From NCBI GenBank assembly GCA_018662365.1, contig JABJGH010000022.1, positions 101,499 through 165,498 of the forward strand: 64,000 bases of DNA. The letters are read 5' to 3'. Position numbers and translations under genes: made by a program. The notes beneath the pieces are model-generated. The model ran no database searches. It was not told the origin of the DNA and saw only the letters and a program-made list of their open reading frames with translations. The first letter of the stretch is position 1. The number at the start of each line of letters is the position of its first letter. The DNA comes from Chloroflexota bacterium. GTDB lineage: Bacteria > Chloroflexota > Anaerolineae > Anaerolineales > UBA11579. Shown here in pieces: positions 28,301 through 36,466 of the stretch.

Positions 28301-29198
28301 TAGCCATGCTCATCAGGTTTTCCATTACTTCAGCCGGAAGTTGGGCAAAAAATTCGGGAGGAAGTATTGCTAATGTCTCAGGGGACATTTCATAAAGCAT
28401 TTCAGGGGTAAGTTCTTGCAACATTATCGGGGCATTTGCGAGAATTCCCTGAACCATTTCTGGCAATAAATCAGCAGGGCTTGAAATTGTGATTCCTTGA
28501 CCAGCAAAGGCTTGAATCCAAGATTCTGGCAAAAGAGTTGCTGAAGAATTTTCGGCAGCGGGTTCTTCTGTAACCACTGTTTCAGGTACTGATTCACTTA
28601 CAGTTTCTTCCTCAGGAATCTCAACAATTACTTCGCTTGGTAATTCCTGACCGCCACTCACATTAACTGCTGCGACAGATGAAATTGCTTCCAATTCAGG
28701 AATAATTTCATCTTCAACCAAAGCTTTGAGCTCGGCAATGGTTAGATCTTCAGCGGATATACTCAATGAAGCAATCGGCAGATCTGATAAACTAAACGAG
28801 AGTAATTGTGGAATTTCCATTCCCTCTGGATATACTAAATCATCCAAGGCTCCTTGAATTAAAGCTTGAATCTCCTCCTGGTCTTCTCCAAATTCATTTC
28901 GAATTGTAGCTAAACTTAATCCATCAGAAGTGGTCGTCTCAACATTTACAACTCCCTCCAATCCTGAAACTGCATTCTCGATCGGTTTAGTAACTTCTTC
29001 CAATAAAGTTTCAGCATCCATTCCCGGGCTTAACCCAAGGACGATGGTTTGGGGAAATTCAATTTTAGGAATCAATTCTTGATTAAGTTGCGAGAAAGCG
29101 ATAACACCGGCAACCATGATCAATACTGATAATAATATAGTCACCCATTTATACTTTATTGACCCTCGGGTGATATAGTCAAAAATCTTTTCAATCAT
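25353..29198 (-). CDS. RND-superfamily efflux permease with four-copy internal repeat
   Basis: The 1281-residue protein has the HAE1-type RND plan: a first membrane helix (about 17-36), a porter domain, a helix bundle from about 650 to 850 including the GRVVDDSIVVLENIYRH motif, a second porter domain, and a final helix bundle with GIVVTNAIVLVDR. Residues about 222-574 are not normal RND sequence; they are four copies of a unit of about 80 residues placed in the first porter domain. The start overlaps the regulator gene by four bases. No membrane fusion protein or outer channel gene is beside it. Drug or lipid export is possible; the substrate is unknown. Confidence 0.88.
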   Translation of the reverse strand: MIEKIFDYITRGSIKYKWVTILLSVLIMVAGVIAFSQLNQELIPKIEFPQTIVLGLSPGMDAETLLEEVTKPIENAVSGLEGVVNVETTTSDGLSLATIRNEFGEDQEEIQALIQGALDDLVYPEGMEIPQLLSFSLSDLPIASLSISAEDLTIAELKALVEDEIIPELEAISSVAAVNVSGGQELPSEVIVEIPEEETVSESVPETVVTEEPAAENSSATLLPESWIQAFAGQGITISSPADLLPEMVQGILANAPIMLQELTPEMLYEMSPETLAILPPEFFAQLPAEVMENLMSMANSSEEGLPLPESWIQTFAAQGQTVANTNDLNGEMVAGIVAYAPEMLAELTPEILLVLPLDAIGALPQELILSQAPEIQAQIIDRVAQATVPEENSDPNVLPLSWQAAGEGQGFPLNTVADITVETIQGMASVAPQIFDALSPDNLRLFTPELLAWLPGEFIAKLDIELQMELNEIALPMGGLGSLAVAVNAESASPEDLPVQWQAAGDAQGIALNTVYDLTSDVIQGIGQFAPEMFDLLSEDNLKLMDPEVLAFLPESYFSSLDTELQIELQAVIDAANVFVPTATITRVNGNPSIGLTVFQDKNANIVNVSHDIFDKLDEFEKIYPNLSVEIVFEQASFIEESIKGVTQEGSLGALFAVIIILIFLSGKIKGKYKLSWRSTLVTAASIPLSVFMAFALFKWLPIAIDPVLNPLVNWVDGVPVLGAAISAFASLFPKNITLNIMTLSGMTVAVGRVVDDSIVVLENIYRHIQRGDDQKLAVIKGTRDVSKAIFASTATTVVVFLPIGLMGGLVGEFFLPFGIAVTYALASSFLVAITLIPLLAFLFIRKEHLPEEVETPVQRAYTPALKWALNHKGSTIAIASVLLLGSVFLFGTRPQAFLPDFGDIRLTASVDLPDDYSMSETNDLTLEFEEALGNVDGLGAVMTEVGGSGGMEAFFLGGSINQSAASISMALEDPTQANEFTALLREEAVKVFGTDNVIVSSGSLSSQGFGGFALVAASEDFSNLEDFNQKAIDALNDVDGLANVSSNLASVNTYLRVDGESAIRFVGELETKDTLGVTTAAKEALESTAPSSVTISEGFESQQQSEGFADTFTAIGVSVVVVYIVMVMTFGSFIHPFTILFSLPLAIIGAAIALWITDSILGLSSLIGLMMLVGIVVTNAIVLVDRVQANVRDRKMEVYDALVEAGRTRLRPILMTAIAAILALVPLAIGLSDGAIIASELAIVVIGGLTTSTLLTLLIVPVMYSILDRFSKNEKKSDK
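27477..28535 (-). repeat. Four tandem repeats of about 80 residues inside the RND porter domain
   Basis: The copies cover protein residues 222-299, 306-383, 398-475 and 497-574 (DNA 28302-28535, 28050-28283, 27774-28007, 27477-27710). The shared pattern is LPxSWxxAxxxQG, then a DL or DI turn, a VQGI-like helix, APxMxxxLxPExLxxxxPExLAxLPxEx and ExQxEL. Linkers of 6-21 residues are Ser/Glu/Pro rich. Copies 3 and 4 are closest to each other, as are 1 and 2, which suggests stepwise duplication. Confidence 0.9.
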
Positions 29199-29971
29199 TT
29201 CTTTTTATTCTCCTGTTTAAAATTAATATTCTCAATGTGATCCATATTCATGCCCTCTTGAGGGAGAAGCAAGAACATTTCATTAAAATGCTCACGGATA
29301 CCTTCGGCTACCTGCCTTCCTTGATCATCGCTAAATTCAAGAACCAACTCTTGAAATCTAATAACGTGCGAAAACAATTCTTTCATCCATTCTGTGTCCT
29401 CTTTGCTCACTTGTGCGAGGATCCCCAGCGAAAAACCGCCCAGTAAGCTTAAAAATGCCCGATGGGTTAGAGGAGCTGTAGGAATTAGATCCAAAATATA
29501 ACTCCGCAAGTTTTGAGCTGCTTCATTATGCCGGGCATGAAGCGCCATGATCGTAATTACTTCGACACAATATTGGATAGAATCTTCACTTTCGGGAGGA
29601 ACTCGGGCCAATAATTCTGGTCCAATATCCAAATTGTCATACTCCCCACTTTGTAACATCTCTAAGACCCGTTGTTTAATTATTTCCCAATCGTATTCGA
29701 CATCATCTGCCTTAATTGCAGATATCAGCCGATGAGCGGCTTCAGTTGGAAAAAACAATCTTTCTGAACGACCGGTCTTTTCCTGATCGGGAAGTTTATA
29801 TTCTGATTTTACAAATCCTTTTTCCTCCAAAACGCGCAACATGTCATACGCGGTAAAACGGCTTACACCTAACCTTTCGGCCAGCACTGTGTAATGGATT
29901 GGCTCTTGAGCCTCTTTATACAGATCTAAGAGATTTTTTATAAAAGAATCCTGCCTTTTTGTTAGTTTCAT
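29195..29971 (-). CDS. Winged-helix transcriptional regulator of the RND operon
   Basis: I start at ATG 29971, since the longer start at 30001 lies inside the operator-like repeats. Residues about 1-90 form a winged helix (LAERLGVSRFTAYDMLRVLEEKGFVKSEY) resembling MarR/DtxR-like regulators, followed by a helical C-terminal domain of about 160 residues that may bind an effector or form the dimer. Its stop overlaps the RND start (ATGA), so the pair is one operon and the protein probably controls the exporter. The family of the C-terminal domain is not recognised. Confidence 0.75.
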   Translation of the reverse strand: MKLTKRQDSFIKNLLDLYKEAQEPIHYTVLAERLGVSRFTAYDMLRVLEEKGFVKSEYKLPDQEKTGRSERLFFPTEAAHRLISAIKADDVEYDWEIIKQRVLEMLQSGEYDNLDIGPELLARVPPESEDSIQYCVEVITIMALHARHNEAAQNLRSYILDLIPTAPLTHRAFLSLLGGFSLGILAQVSKEDTEWMKELFSHVIRFQELVLEFSDDQGRQVAEGIREHFNEMFLLLPQEGMNMDHIENINFKQENKKK

Positions 29972-29997
29972 GATTTCTCCAAAATAAACCAAATAAA

Positions 29998-30026
29998 CCA
30001 AAATTACCTATTTTCCCAAAATTACC
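29998..30026 (-). promoter_or_regulatory. Direct-repeat operator candidate before the regulator gene
   Basis: Two exact copies of the 11-mer CCAAAATTACC start at 29998 and 30016, 18 bases apart, just downstream of the predicted start of transcription. This position suits repression by the operon's own regulator. Confidence 0.55.
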
Positions 30027-30039
30027 AAATAACTCGGCA

Positions 30040-30067
30040 ATTTTATCAAAGCTAGTTCTCTTGTCAA
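30040..30067 (-). promoter_or_regulatory. Sigma-70-type promoter of the regulator-RND operon
   Basis: On the minus strand a perfect -35 TTGACA (30062-30067) is followed after 16 bases by TAAAAT (30040-30045). The predicted start near 30033 lies about 60 bases before the regulator ATG. Confidence 0.75.
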
Positions 30068-30149
30068 TCCTAAAATTATTAACATATTATAAATATGGGA
30101 CTGCGTCTTTATCTAATTTCCCCAGAAAAATACTCCAATCAAATTCTCT

Positions 30150-31385
30150 TTATTTTGTTACAGAGTTATAAATTTCAATTACTTGCTTTGCAATTTCCAC
30201 CCATTCATATTGTTTGGCATGTTCAAGAGCAACTATTTTCATTTTATTTAACAATTCTGGATCGTCAATAAGCGATGTAATTTTGTTTGAAAGTTCCAAA
30301 GGGGAGTTATTATTTACGTGAAAACCATTTTTCCCATCAATAACTAGATAAGCTAGCCCCCCCACCTGCGAAGCGATAACTGGGGTCGCACAAGCCATCG
30401 CTTCTATAGCAACCATTCCAAAAGATTCATAATGAGAAGGCATGACAACCACAGCTGCAGCTGAATAATAATAGGGTAATGCATTTTGGTCTTGTTTCCC
30501 GATAAAATAAACATAATTGTTGAGTTCAAGTTCAGCACATAAATTTTTTAGCTTCAACATTTCAGTTGTCATTTTATCTTCACTGACTGAAGCGTCCCCC
30601 CCAATGATCGTTAAACAAATATCATGATCCTCAAAATAATCACTTTCTTTGAGGATAGAAAATGCCTTTATGATCGTATCAATACCCTTTAATGGTTCAA
30701 TTCTTCCCACAAAAAGAATCATTTTCTTTGTTTCAGGAATTTCAATAAATTCTTTAGCTTCATCAATTGGGATCGGGTAAAACCTTCTTAAATTTACTCC
30801 CGGGGGAACAATGTCAATATGATTTGTGGGAACTTCATATAACCACTGCAATTGAGAAAGTTCAGCTGTGGTCGCAGCGATTATCTTATCGGCGATTTTA
30901 AGCACTTTACGCTCACCAATCACGCGGTATTCTCCCTCAAATTCCCCATTTCCAGCAATCCTATTCTTCATCAAGCCAAGGGTGTGAAACATATGAACCA
31001 CAGGGATTCCCCATTCCTCTTTTAAATCTGCTGCTGCAAGACCCGACAACCAGTAATGGCTATGAATTACATCGTATTTAAGATTCTTTTTTGTGGCAAA
31101 ATCTATAATATTTTTAGCAAATACTGAAACATAATCTTGAAGTTCGCTTTTATGAATTGGAAATTCTGGTCCAGCAGGTATGTGGACCACTCTGTTACCG
31201 TATCCCAATTCATGCACAACATGGGGCACGTGTTCATCTTGGGAACGTGTAAATATATCTACATTTATACCAAGGCTACCTAACTTCTGCGTGATTTCTT
31301 TTACATACACATTCATTCCACCAGTATCCTTCCCCCCCAGAGTTGCTAAAGGACAGGTATGGTATGAAATCATGGCTATGCGCAT
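30150..31385 (-). CDS. Group 4 glycosyltransferase, MshA-like
   Basis: A GT-B fold retaining glycosyltransferase. From the ATG at 31385 it has 411 residues. The N-terminal GGMNVYVKEI segment resembles MshA and sucrose-phosphate-synthase-like enzymes. VGRIEPLKGIDT near residue 230 and the nucleotide-sugar motif YESFGMVAIEAM (E-x7-E) near 320 are family hallmarks. The longer start at 31466 would run into the tRNA-Thr gene and its promoter on the other strand, so I reject it. The acceptor is unknown; MshA-type inositol phosphate transfer is one option, with sucrose or trehalose-like glycosides as others. Confidence 0.82.
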   Translation of the reverse strand: MRIAMISYHTCPLATLGGKDTGGMNVYVKEITQKLGSLGINVDIFTRSQDEHVPHVVHELGYGNRVVHIPAGPEFPIHKSELQDYVSVFAKNIIDFATKKNLKYDVIHSHYWLSGLAAADLKEEWGIPVVHMFHTLGLMKNRIAGNGEFEGEYRVIGERKVLKIADKIIAATTAELSQLQWLYEVPTNHIDIVPPGVNLRRFYPIPIDEAKEFIEIPETKKMILFVGRIEPLKGIDTIIKAFSILKESDYFEDHDICLTIIGGDASVSEDKMTTEMLKLKNLCAELELNNYVYFIGKQDQNALPYYYSAAAVVVMPSHYESFGMVAIEAMACATPVIASQVGGLAYLVIDGKNGFHVNNNSPLELSNKITSLIDDPELLNKMKIVALEHAKQYEWVEIAKQVIEIYNSVTK

Positions 31386-31415
31386 ATTATTTCCATTTTT
31401 GCGAATTTCTCTTTT

Positions 31416-31443
31416 TTGAATTTCATATGTATGCTGGTATAAT
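31416..31443 (+). promoter_or_regulatory. Promoter of tRNA-Thr
   Basis: TTGAAT (31416-31421), a 16-base spacer and TATAAT (31438-31443) lie 15 bases before the tRNA gene. Confidence 0.75.
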
Positions 31444-31458
31444 TTGGCTCGGAATTTT

Positions 31459-31532
31459 GCCACCATAGCTCAGTTGGCCAGAGCAATCGCTTCGTAAGCG
31501 ATGGGTCGTGGGTTCGACTCCCACTGGTGGCT
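31459..31532 (+). tRNA. tRNA-Thr (anticodon CGT)
   Basis: A 74-base cloverleaf: acceptor GCCACCA pairs with TGGTGGC, the anticodon stem ATCGC/GCGAT holds the loop TTCGTAA with anticodon CGT, and the T-arm is GTGGG-TTCGACT-CCCAC. The discriminator is T and CCA is not encoded. Confidence 0.95.
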
Positions 31533-31533
31533 C

Positions 31534-31568
31534 AAAAAGACAGAAATTTATTTCTGTCTTTTTTTTTA
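31534..31568 (+). terminator. Terminator of tRNA-Thr
   Basis: A long AT-containing stem, AAAGACAGAAA with TTTCTGTCTTT around a short loop, starts right after the tRNA and ends in eight or more thymines. Confidence 0.9.
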
Positions 31569-31594
31569 GATTTTTTTTAATATTTGTAATTCGT

Positions 31595-31622
31595 TTGCAT
31601 ATTTATACTAAACAATTATAAT
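31595..31622 (+). promoter_or_regulatory. udk promoter, probably giving a leaderless mRNA
   Basis: TTGCAT (31595-31600), 16 bases, TATAAT (31617-31622). The udk ATG starts at 31629, seven bases after the -10 box, which is where transcription should begin. No ribosome site is present. Confidence 0.65.
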
Positions 31623-31628
31623 CCTTGT

Positions 31629-32261
31629 ATGGAAAAGAACCAATCACCTTTAGTAATAGGATTAGCTGGCGGTACGGGGTCAGGAAAAACAACCGTTGCG
31701 AATCAAATTCTCTCTAGAGTAGGACAAACTCATGTATCTTACCTAGCACACGATGCCTATTACAAAGATCTAAGCAACCTCCCAAAAACACAAAAAGATC
31801 TTGTCAATTTCGACCACCCCGATTCTTTAGAAACAAATTTAATGATCGATCATATTGTCGATCTAAAAATGGGAAATTCCATTCAGTTACCGATATATGA
31901 TTTTTCTATTCACACTCGAACAGCCGAAACAATCGAAATTCAGCCGAATCCAATTATCTTAGTGGAAGGCATTTTGATTTTCGCCGAGCCCAAACTTAGA
32001 GAGCTATTTGATGTGAAACTTTTTGTAGACACCGATTCAGATATTAGATTGGTGAGGAGAATAAGGCGGGATATTACTGAACGAGGAAGAACAATTGAAT
32101 CTGTCTTGACACAATACGAAAAAACTGTTCGTCCAATGCACCTTGAGTTTGTGGAACCTTCCAAAAGATATGCGGATGTTATTATTCCAGAAGGCGGATA
32201 TAATAAGGTCGCTTTGGACATGGTAACAGCAAGAATATCCAACTTAATCAATTCAAAATAA
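31629..32261 (+). CDS. udk: Uridine kinase
   Basis: Uridine kinase phosphorylates uridine and cytidine for pyrimidine salvage. The 210-residue protein has the P-loop GGTGSGKTT at residues 15-23, the AHDAYYKDL substrate segment near 42, the NFDHPDSL motif near 63 and the RRIRRD/TERGR lid region near 145-160. It begins a run with the cyclophilin (8 bp apart) and the VTT-type membrane protein. The transcript seems leaderless. Confidence 0.95.
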   Translation: MEKNQSPLVIGLAGGTGSGKTTVANQILSRVGQTHVSYLAHDAYYKDLSNLPKTQKDLVNFDHPDSLETNLMIDHIVDLKMGNSIQLPIYDFSIHTRTAETIEIQPNPIILVEGILIFAEPKLRELFDVKLFVDTDSDIRLVRRIRRDITERGRTIESVLTQYEKTVRPMHLEFVEPSKRYADVIIPEGGYNKVALDMVTARISNLINSK

Positions 32262-32271
32262 AGGAAAAATG

Positions 32272-32787
32272 ATGACTGACAATAAACAATGGGATTCAGC
32301 TCCCGACTTTCAAATCGACCTTAAGAAAACCTATTTCGCGCTTTTTGATACAGATAATGGCGAATTCAAAATTGAATTATTTGCTGACAAAACACCCACA
32401 ACTGTAAACAATTTTATTTTTCTGGCAAAGGAAGACTTTTATGATGGCACATTTTTCCACAGAGTCATTGGAAACTTCATGGTCCAGGGTGGAGACCCCA
32501 CCGGAACAGGTCGGGGTGGACCCGGTTATCAGTTTAAAGATGAATTCCACCCTGATCTAAAACATTCCAAACGTGGAATTTTATCAATGGCTAATGCAGG
32601 GCCGAATACGAACGGTTCTCAATTTTTCATAACTCACACCGCAACCCCCCACCTAGATAATCGACATAGTGTCTTTGGCCAATTGATTGAGGGAGAGGAT
32701 GTGTTTATGGGAATTCCAGAGCGTGATCCTTCAAATGTAAATAGCCCAGCGGTGAATATCAAATCTGTTACTATTCTTGAAGAATAA
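32272..32787 (+). CDS. Peptidyl-prolyl cis-trans isomerase, cyclophilin type
   Basis: The cyclophilin core is complete: [15 protein letters not shown] carries the catalytic Arg, [13 protein letters not shown] and [11 protein letters not shown] follow. There is no signal peptide, so it should catalyse prolyl isomerisation in the cytoplasm. Two ATG codons in tandem open the frame (32269 and 32272); AAGGA at 32261-32265 is better spaced for the second. The last bases of this gene carry the TTG start of the following membrane protein. Confidence 0.93.
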   Translation: MTDNKQWDSAPDFQIDLKKTYFALFDTDNGEFKIELFADKTPTTVNNFIFLAKEDFYDGTFFHRVIGNFMVQGGDPTGTGRGGPGYQFKDEFHPDLKHSKRGILSMANAGPNTNGSQFFITHTATPHLDNRHSVFGQLIEGEDVFMGIPERDPSNVNSPAVNIKSVTILEE

Positions 32788-33361
32788 CCAAAAAGAAATA
32801 TCAAATAAAAAAATATTCAGTTTTATTAAACGGCTAGGAGCAATTCTAGCCGTTGTTGCTATTAGCCTTTATATATTTTTCATTCCAGAGGATCAATTAA
32901 CTGGCTTAGAAAATTTTGGTTATGCTGGTGTTTTCCTTTTTTCAGTAATTACAAATGCAACCATCTTCCTGCCAGCCCCAGGCTTATTGATCGTATTTTC
33001 TCTGGGGGCAAGGTTAAACCCCATTCTAATCGCGGTTACAGCAGGCTTAGGCTCTGCTATTGGTGAATTATCTGGATATTTGGCAGGATATAGTGGTCGG
33101 GCAATAATTGACAAAAAAAATATTTATACAAAATTAGTGAACTGGATGAAGAAAAACGGGGAGCTAACCATCCTGGTCATGGCTTTTATCCCAAATCCAT
33201 TTTTTGATCTTACGGGTATTGCAGCTGGGATATTAAAAATGCCAGTCTGGAAGTTTCTGTTTTGGGCATTTATTGGAAAATTCTTCAAAATGCTATTAAT
33301 TGCTTTAGCAGGTGCTGGCACACTTGAAATTCCTTGGATCAAGGATTTATTAACGGTTTAG
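32777..33361 (+). CDS. VTT/DedA-like (YqaA-type) membrane protein
   Basis: A 194-residue membrane protein with a basic N-terminus and about five hydrophobic segments. The G-x-x-G-E-x-x-G-Y-x-x-G pattern ([15 protein letters not shown]) near residue 100 and the [15 protein letters not shown] block near 140 are typical of the VTT domain of DedA/SNARE-associated proteins, which move lipids across membranes. It starts with TTG inside the end of the cyclophilin gene, without its own ribosome site, so translation is probably coupled. Precise role unknown. Confidence 0.8.
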   Translation: MKNNQKEISNKKIFSFIKRLGAILAVVAISLYIFFIPEDQLTGLENFGYAGVFLFSVITNATIFLPAPGLLIVFSLGARLNPILIAVTAGLGSAIGELSGYLAGYSGRAIIDKKNIYTKLVNWMKKNGELTILVMAFIPNPFFDLTGIAAGILKMPVWKFLFWAFIGKFFKMLLIALAGAGTLEIPWIKDLLTV

Positions 33362-33397
33362 TTGGTTTTTATTTTAACCGAACATTTGTTTCCCCAA

Positions 33398-33406
33398 TGG
33401 TATAAT
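33398..33406 (+). promoter_or_regulatory. Extended -10 promoter of dinG (leaderless)
   Basis: TGGTATAAT has the TGn extension and the consensus hexamer at 33401-33406. The ATG at 33413 coincides with the expected start of transcription and no ribosome site precedes it. No -35 element is evident. Confidence 0.6.
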
Positions 33407-33412
33407 TAATTT

Positions 33413-36208
33413 ATGACATCCATCGTTGCAATTGACCTCGAAACTACTGGCCTAGACCCAAAAAATAACGTAATTATTGAAATTGGCGCTGTAAAGTTTA
33501 ACGATAATAGGATTGAAGATGAATTTAGTACACTCGTTAATCCTGGCAGGGCTATTTCCCCCTTTATTACCAAGTTGACCGGAATAAATAATGCAATGGT
33601 TAGAAGCGCTCCTCTTATCGAAGAAATTATTCCTGGACTGGATAATTTTGTACGCGACCTCCCCATCTTAGGACATAACGTAAAATTTGATGTTTCCTTT
33701 TTAAATCAAGTCGGATTATTTAAGGATAACGAAACATTAGATACATACGATATGGCCTCAGTCTTACTTCCAGACGCAGGCAGATATAATTTGAGCGCCT
33801 TAGGGCAACTATTAAATATTCCGTTTAAAGCGACTCATCGTGCTTTAGATGATGCAAAGGTTACTCAAGGGGTTTATGCCAAATTATTCGAAGAAGCCCT
33901 AAACATGCCCCTGGACATTCTTGCTGAAATTGTTAGGCTAGGCGAATTTACGCATTGGGGGGCTGAACATGTTTTCAAGAAAGCATTCAACCAACTGAAT
34001 AGGGACAATCTTAAGGGATCCAGGGGAAAAGCATTTCTAGGCCCGATATTTCAAAATCCACCTCCGGAAGAATCTGAACCCTTAACCGCCAGAAATGACC
34101 TCATATCCTTGGACGCTGAAGAGGTATCCTCCCTCTTAGAAAATGGCGGAGCTTACTCCAAGATTTTCCCTAATTTTGAACATCGACCAGAGCAAATTGA
34201 ACTTTGCCAAACTATTGCAAACACTCTTTCAGAAGGTTACCATCTTTTGGCTGAGGCAGGCACTGGCACAGGGAAATCAATGGCATATCTAATCCCCTCT
34301 GCCCTGTGGGCACTTAAAAACAGCTCACGAGTCCTCATATCTACAAATACAATAAATCTTCAGGATCAATTAATTAACAAAGATATTCCGGATGTTAAAG
34401 AATTAATTGGTTCAGAATTAAAGGCCTCAGTTTTAAAAGGAAGAAATAACTATTTATGCCCCCGAAGACTAGAAGCATTTAGGAAAAAGAGACCTGAATC
34501 CGCTGATGAAATTCGGGTGTTAGCAAAAATGCTCATTTGGCTTTCCAAATCTGAAACCGGAGATCTGTCAGAAATCAATATCAACGGACCCCGTGAGAGA
34601 GCAGTTTGGAATCAAATATCAGCAAATGATGATGGCTGTACCACAGAGACATGCATAAAAAGAATGGGAGGTATTTGCCCCATTCATCGTGCGAAACAAG
34701 CTGCTAATCAGTCCCATGTGCTGGTGGTCAATCATGCATTACTATTGGCTGACGTTGCTACTGGAAATCGGATATTACCTGATTATAAGTATTTGATTGT
34801 AGACGAAGCTCATCACTTAGAATCAGCAACCACAAATGCGTTAAGTTTTAGAGTAACTCAACCAGAGATTGAGCGAACGATTAAAGAACTGGGCGGTTCG
34901 AATTCAGGATTGTTGGCTCGAATACTAAAGGTTTCAAAAACGATATTAGAACCAGGTTCCTTGGCCTCCTTAAATAAAATCATTCAACAAGCAACTGACA
35001 AAGCTTTTCAATTCCAAAATTCTTCCAAAAACTTTTTCATAAGTATTGGAAATTTTTTAGAAGATCAACGGGAGGGCAGAAAATTAGGTACATATTCACA
35101 AAGAGAAAGAATCGTTCCTTCCATAAGAACGTTGCCGCCCTGGTTAGACGTTGAAGTATCTTGGGAGGAAGCACAGGGTAACCTGATTTTACTTTTTGAA
35201 AATATTGAAAGGATAAATTCCACTCTTACTGAAATCTCCGATACAGGTCAGGAAGAAATTGAAGATCTGATGTCCAATATAACAAACATATATCGGAGAT
35301 TGTCAGAATTTGATAACAATATTACCGGATTGGTATTTGAGCCAATAGAAGAATTAATTTATTGGGTAGAAGTCAATCCCAATCAAAGGCATGTCATTTT
35401 GCAAGCCGCCCCCCTCCATATTGGGAATTTAATGGAGGAATATTTATGGCATGAAAAATCTTCTGTCACCTTAACATCCGCTACACTGACAACGAACAAT
35501 GATTTCGAATATATCAGGAAGAGATTAAATGCGTGGGATGCAGATGAATTATCTGTAGGGTCCCCTTTTGATTATGAAAATTCAACTCTTTTATATATTC
35601 CCAATAATATTCCCGAACCGTCTAATAAGCATGGTCATCAAAAAGCGGTTGAAAATGGAATTATAAAAATCTGTACAGCAACTGGTGGGAAAGCATTATT
35701 TTTATTTACAAGCTATGCACAATTACAAACAACTTCAAAGGCAATAAATGCTCCATTAGCAAATCAGGGTATATCAGTATTCGAACAGGGGCAAGGTGCT
35801 TCTCCGCATGCATTATTGGAATCTTTTAAAAGCACGGAGCAGGCAGTACTTTTAGGCACCAGAGCTTTTTGGGAAGGCGTTGATATTCCGGGGGAAGACT
35901 TATCGGTTTTAGGAATTGTGAAATTGCCTTTTGGAGTTCCCTCAGACCCCGTTATTGCTGCTCGATCTGAAACATTTGAACAACCATTTTACGAATATTC
36001 AATTCCAGAGGCAATAATTACCTTCAGGCAGGGATTTGGACGACTAATAAGGAGCCGTCAGGACAAGGGTATCGTTGTTATGTTTGATAATCGGGTTCTG
36101 ACAAAACAATATGGAAAAATGTTCATCGATTCCTTGCCCCCTTGTACGGTTCAGGTTGGTCCAATAGAAGACATTCCGAAAAAGGCCGTAGAGTGGCTCG
36201 GATTTTAA
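33413..36208 (+). CDS. dinG: DnaQ-DinG fusion: DEDD exonuclease plus XPD-like helicase
   Basis: The first 165 residues are a DEDDh 3'-5' exonuclease (AIDLETTGLD, GHNVKFDVSF, HRALDDAKV). The rest is an XPD/DinG superfamily 2 helicase: Walker A AEAGTGTGKS near 285, DEAH box VDEAHHLE near 465, cysteines in YLCPRR, DDGCTTETC and GGICPIH between them fit a 4Fe-4S cluster, and late helicase motifs GTRAFWEGVDIPG and QGFGRLIRS are intact. This 931-residue fused form is common in Gram-positive-like bacteria. It should unwind or degrade damaged or R-loop DNA. The mRNA appears leaderless. Confidence 0.93.
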   Translation: MTSIVAIDLETTGLDPKNNVIIEIGAVKFNDNRIEDEFSTLVNPGRAISPFITKLTGINNAMVRSAPLIEEIIPGLDNFVRDLPILGHNVKFDVSFLNQVGLFKDNETLDTYDMASVLLPDAGRYNLSALGQLLNIPFKATHRALDDAKVTQGVYAKLFEEALNMPLDILAEIVRLGEFTHWGAEHVFKKAFNQLNRDNLKGSRGKAFLGPIFQNPPPEESEPLTARNDLISLDAEEVSSLLENGGAYSKIFPNFEHRPEQIELCQTIANTLSEGYHLLAEAGTGTGKSMAYLIPSALWALKNSSRVLISTNTINLQDQLINKDIPDVKELIGSELKASVLKGRNNYLCPRRLEAFRKKRPESADEIRVLAKMLIWLSKSETGDLSEININGPRERAVWNQISANDDGCTTETCIKRMGGICPIHRAKQAANQSHVLVVNHALLLADVATGNRILPDYKYLIVDEAHHLESATTNALSFRVTQPEIERTIKELGGSNSGLLARILKVSKTILEPGSLASLNKIIQQATDKAFQFQNSSKNFFISIGNFLEDQREGRKLGTYSQRERIVPSIRTLPPWLDVEVSWEEAQGNLILLFENIERINSTLTEISDTGQEEIEDLMSNITNIYRRLSEFDNNITGLVFEPIEELIYWVEVNPNQRHVILQAAPLHIGNLMEEYLWHEKSSVTLTSATLTTNNDFEYIRKRLNAWDADELSVGSPFDYENSTLLYIPNNIPEPSNKHGHQKAVENGIIKICTATGGKALFLFTSYAQLQTTSKAINAPLANQGISVFEQGQGASPHALLESFKSTEQAVLLGTRAFWEGVDIPGEDLSVLGIVKLPFGVPSDPVIAARSETFEQPFYEYSIPEAIITFRQGFGRLIRSRQDKGIVVMFDNRVLTKQYGKMFIDSLPPCTVQVGPIEDIPKKAVEWLGF

Positions 36209-36224
36209 GATTTTTTAGCTTTGC

Positions 36225-36253
36225 TTGACAACATTAAATTGGATAGCTATAAT
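36225..36253 (+). promoter_or_regulatory. Consensus promoter of tRNA-Gly
   Basis: A perfect TTGACA (36225-36230), a 17-base spacer and a perfect TATAAT (36248-36253), twelve bases before the tRNA. Confidence 0.92.
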
Positions 36254-36264
36254 CCAAAGGAATT

Positions 36265-36336
36265 GCGGGTGTGGCCAAGCGGTAAGGCATTAGCTTCCCA
36301 AGCTAACATTCACGAGTTCGAATCTCGTCACCCGCT
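36265..36336 (+). tRNA. tRNA-Gly (anticodon CCC)
   Basis: A 72-base cloverleaf: acceptor GCGGGTG with CACCCGC, anticodon stem TTAGC/GCTAA with loop TTCCCAA (anticodon CCC), and T-arm ending in TTCGAAT. CCA is not encoded. Confidence 0.95.
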
Positions 36337-36339
36337 CAA

Positions 36340-36367
36340 AGACCTGGTAAACAGGTCTTATTTTTTT
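36340..36367 (+). terminator. Terminator of tRNA-Gly
   Basis: Seven-base-pair stem AGACCTG/CAGGTCT with a five-base loop, followed by TATTTTTTT. Confidence 0.88.
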
Positions 36368-36378
36368 AATATGATTTT

Positions 36379-36391
36379 ATTGTCTAGATGA
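36379..36391 (+). promoter_or_regulatory. ATTGTCTAGA motif upstream of ade
   Basis: The ten bases ATTGTCTAGA recur exactly upstream of the BMP lipoprotein gene at 38272. Here the palindrome is imperfect (TGTCTAGATG). It may be an operator shared by two purine genes. Confidence 0.4.
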
Positions 36392-36466
36392 CTGTCCAAG
36401 GAAATTATTGCGTTTCGAGAAGAAACAAAGTACATTATGTATATTACAAATTTATGAGGTGAATGA

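Noticed and set aside
31386..31466. N-terminal extension of the glycosyltransferase
   Set aside because: It would overlap the tRNA-Thr gene and promoter on the opposite strand, and family similarity starts at the ATG at 31385.
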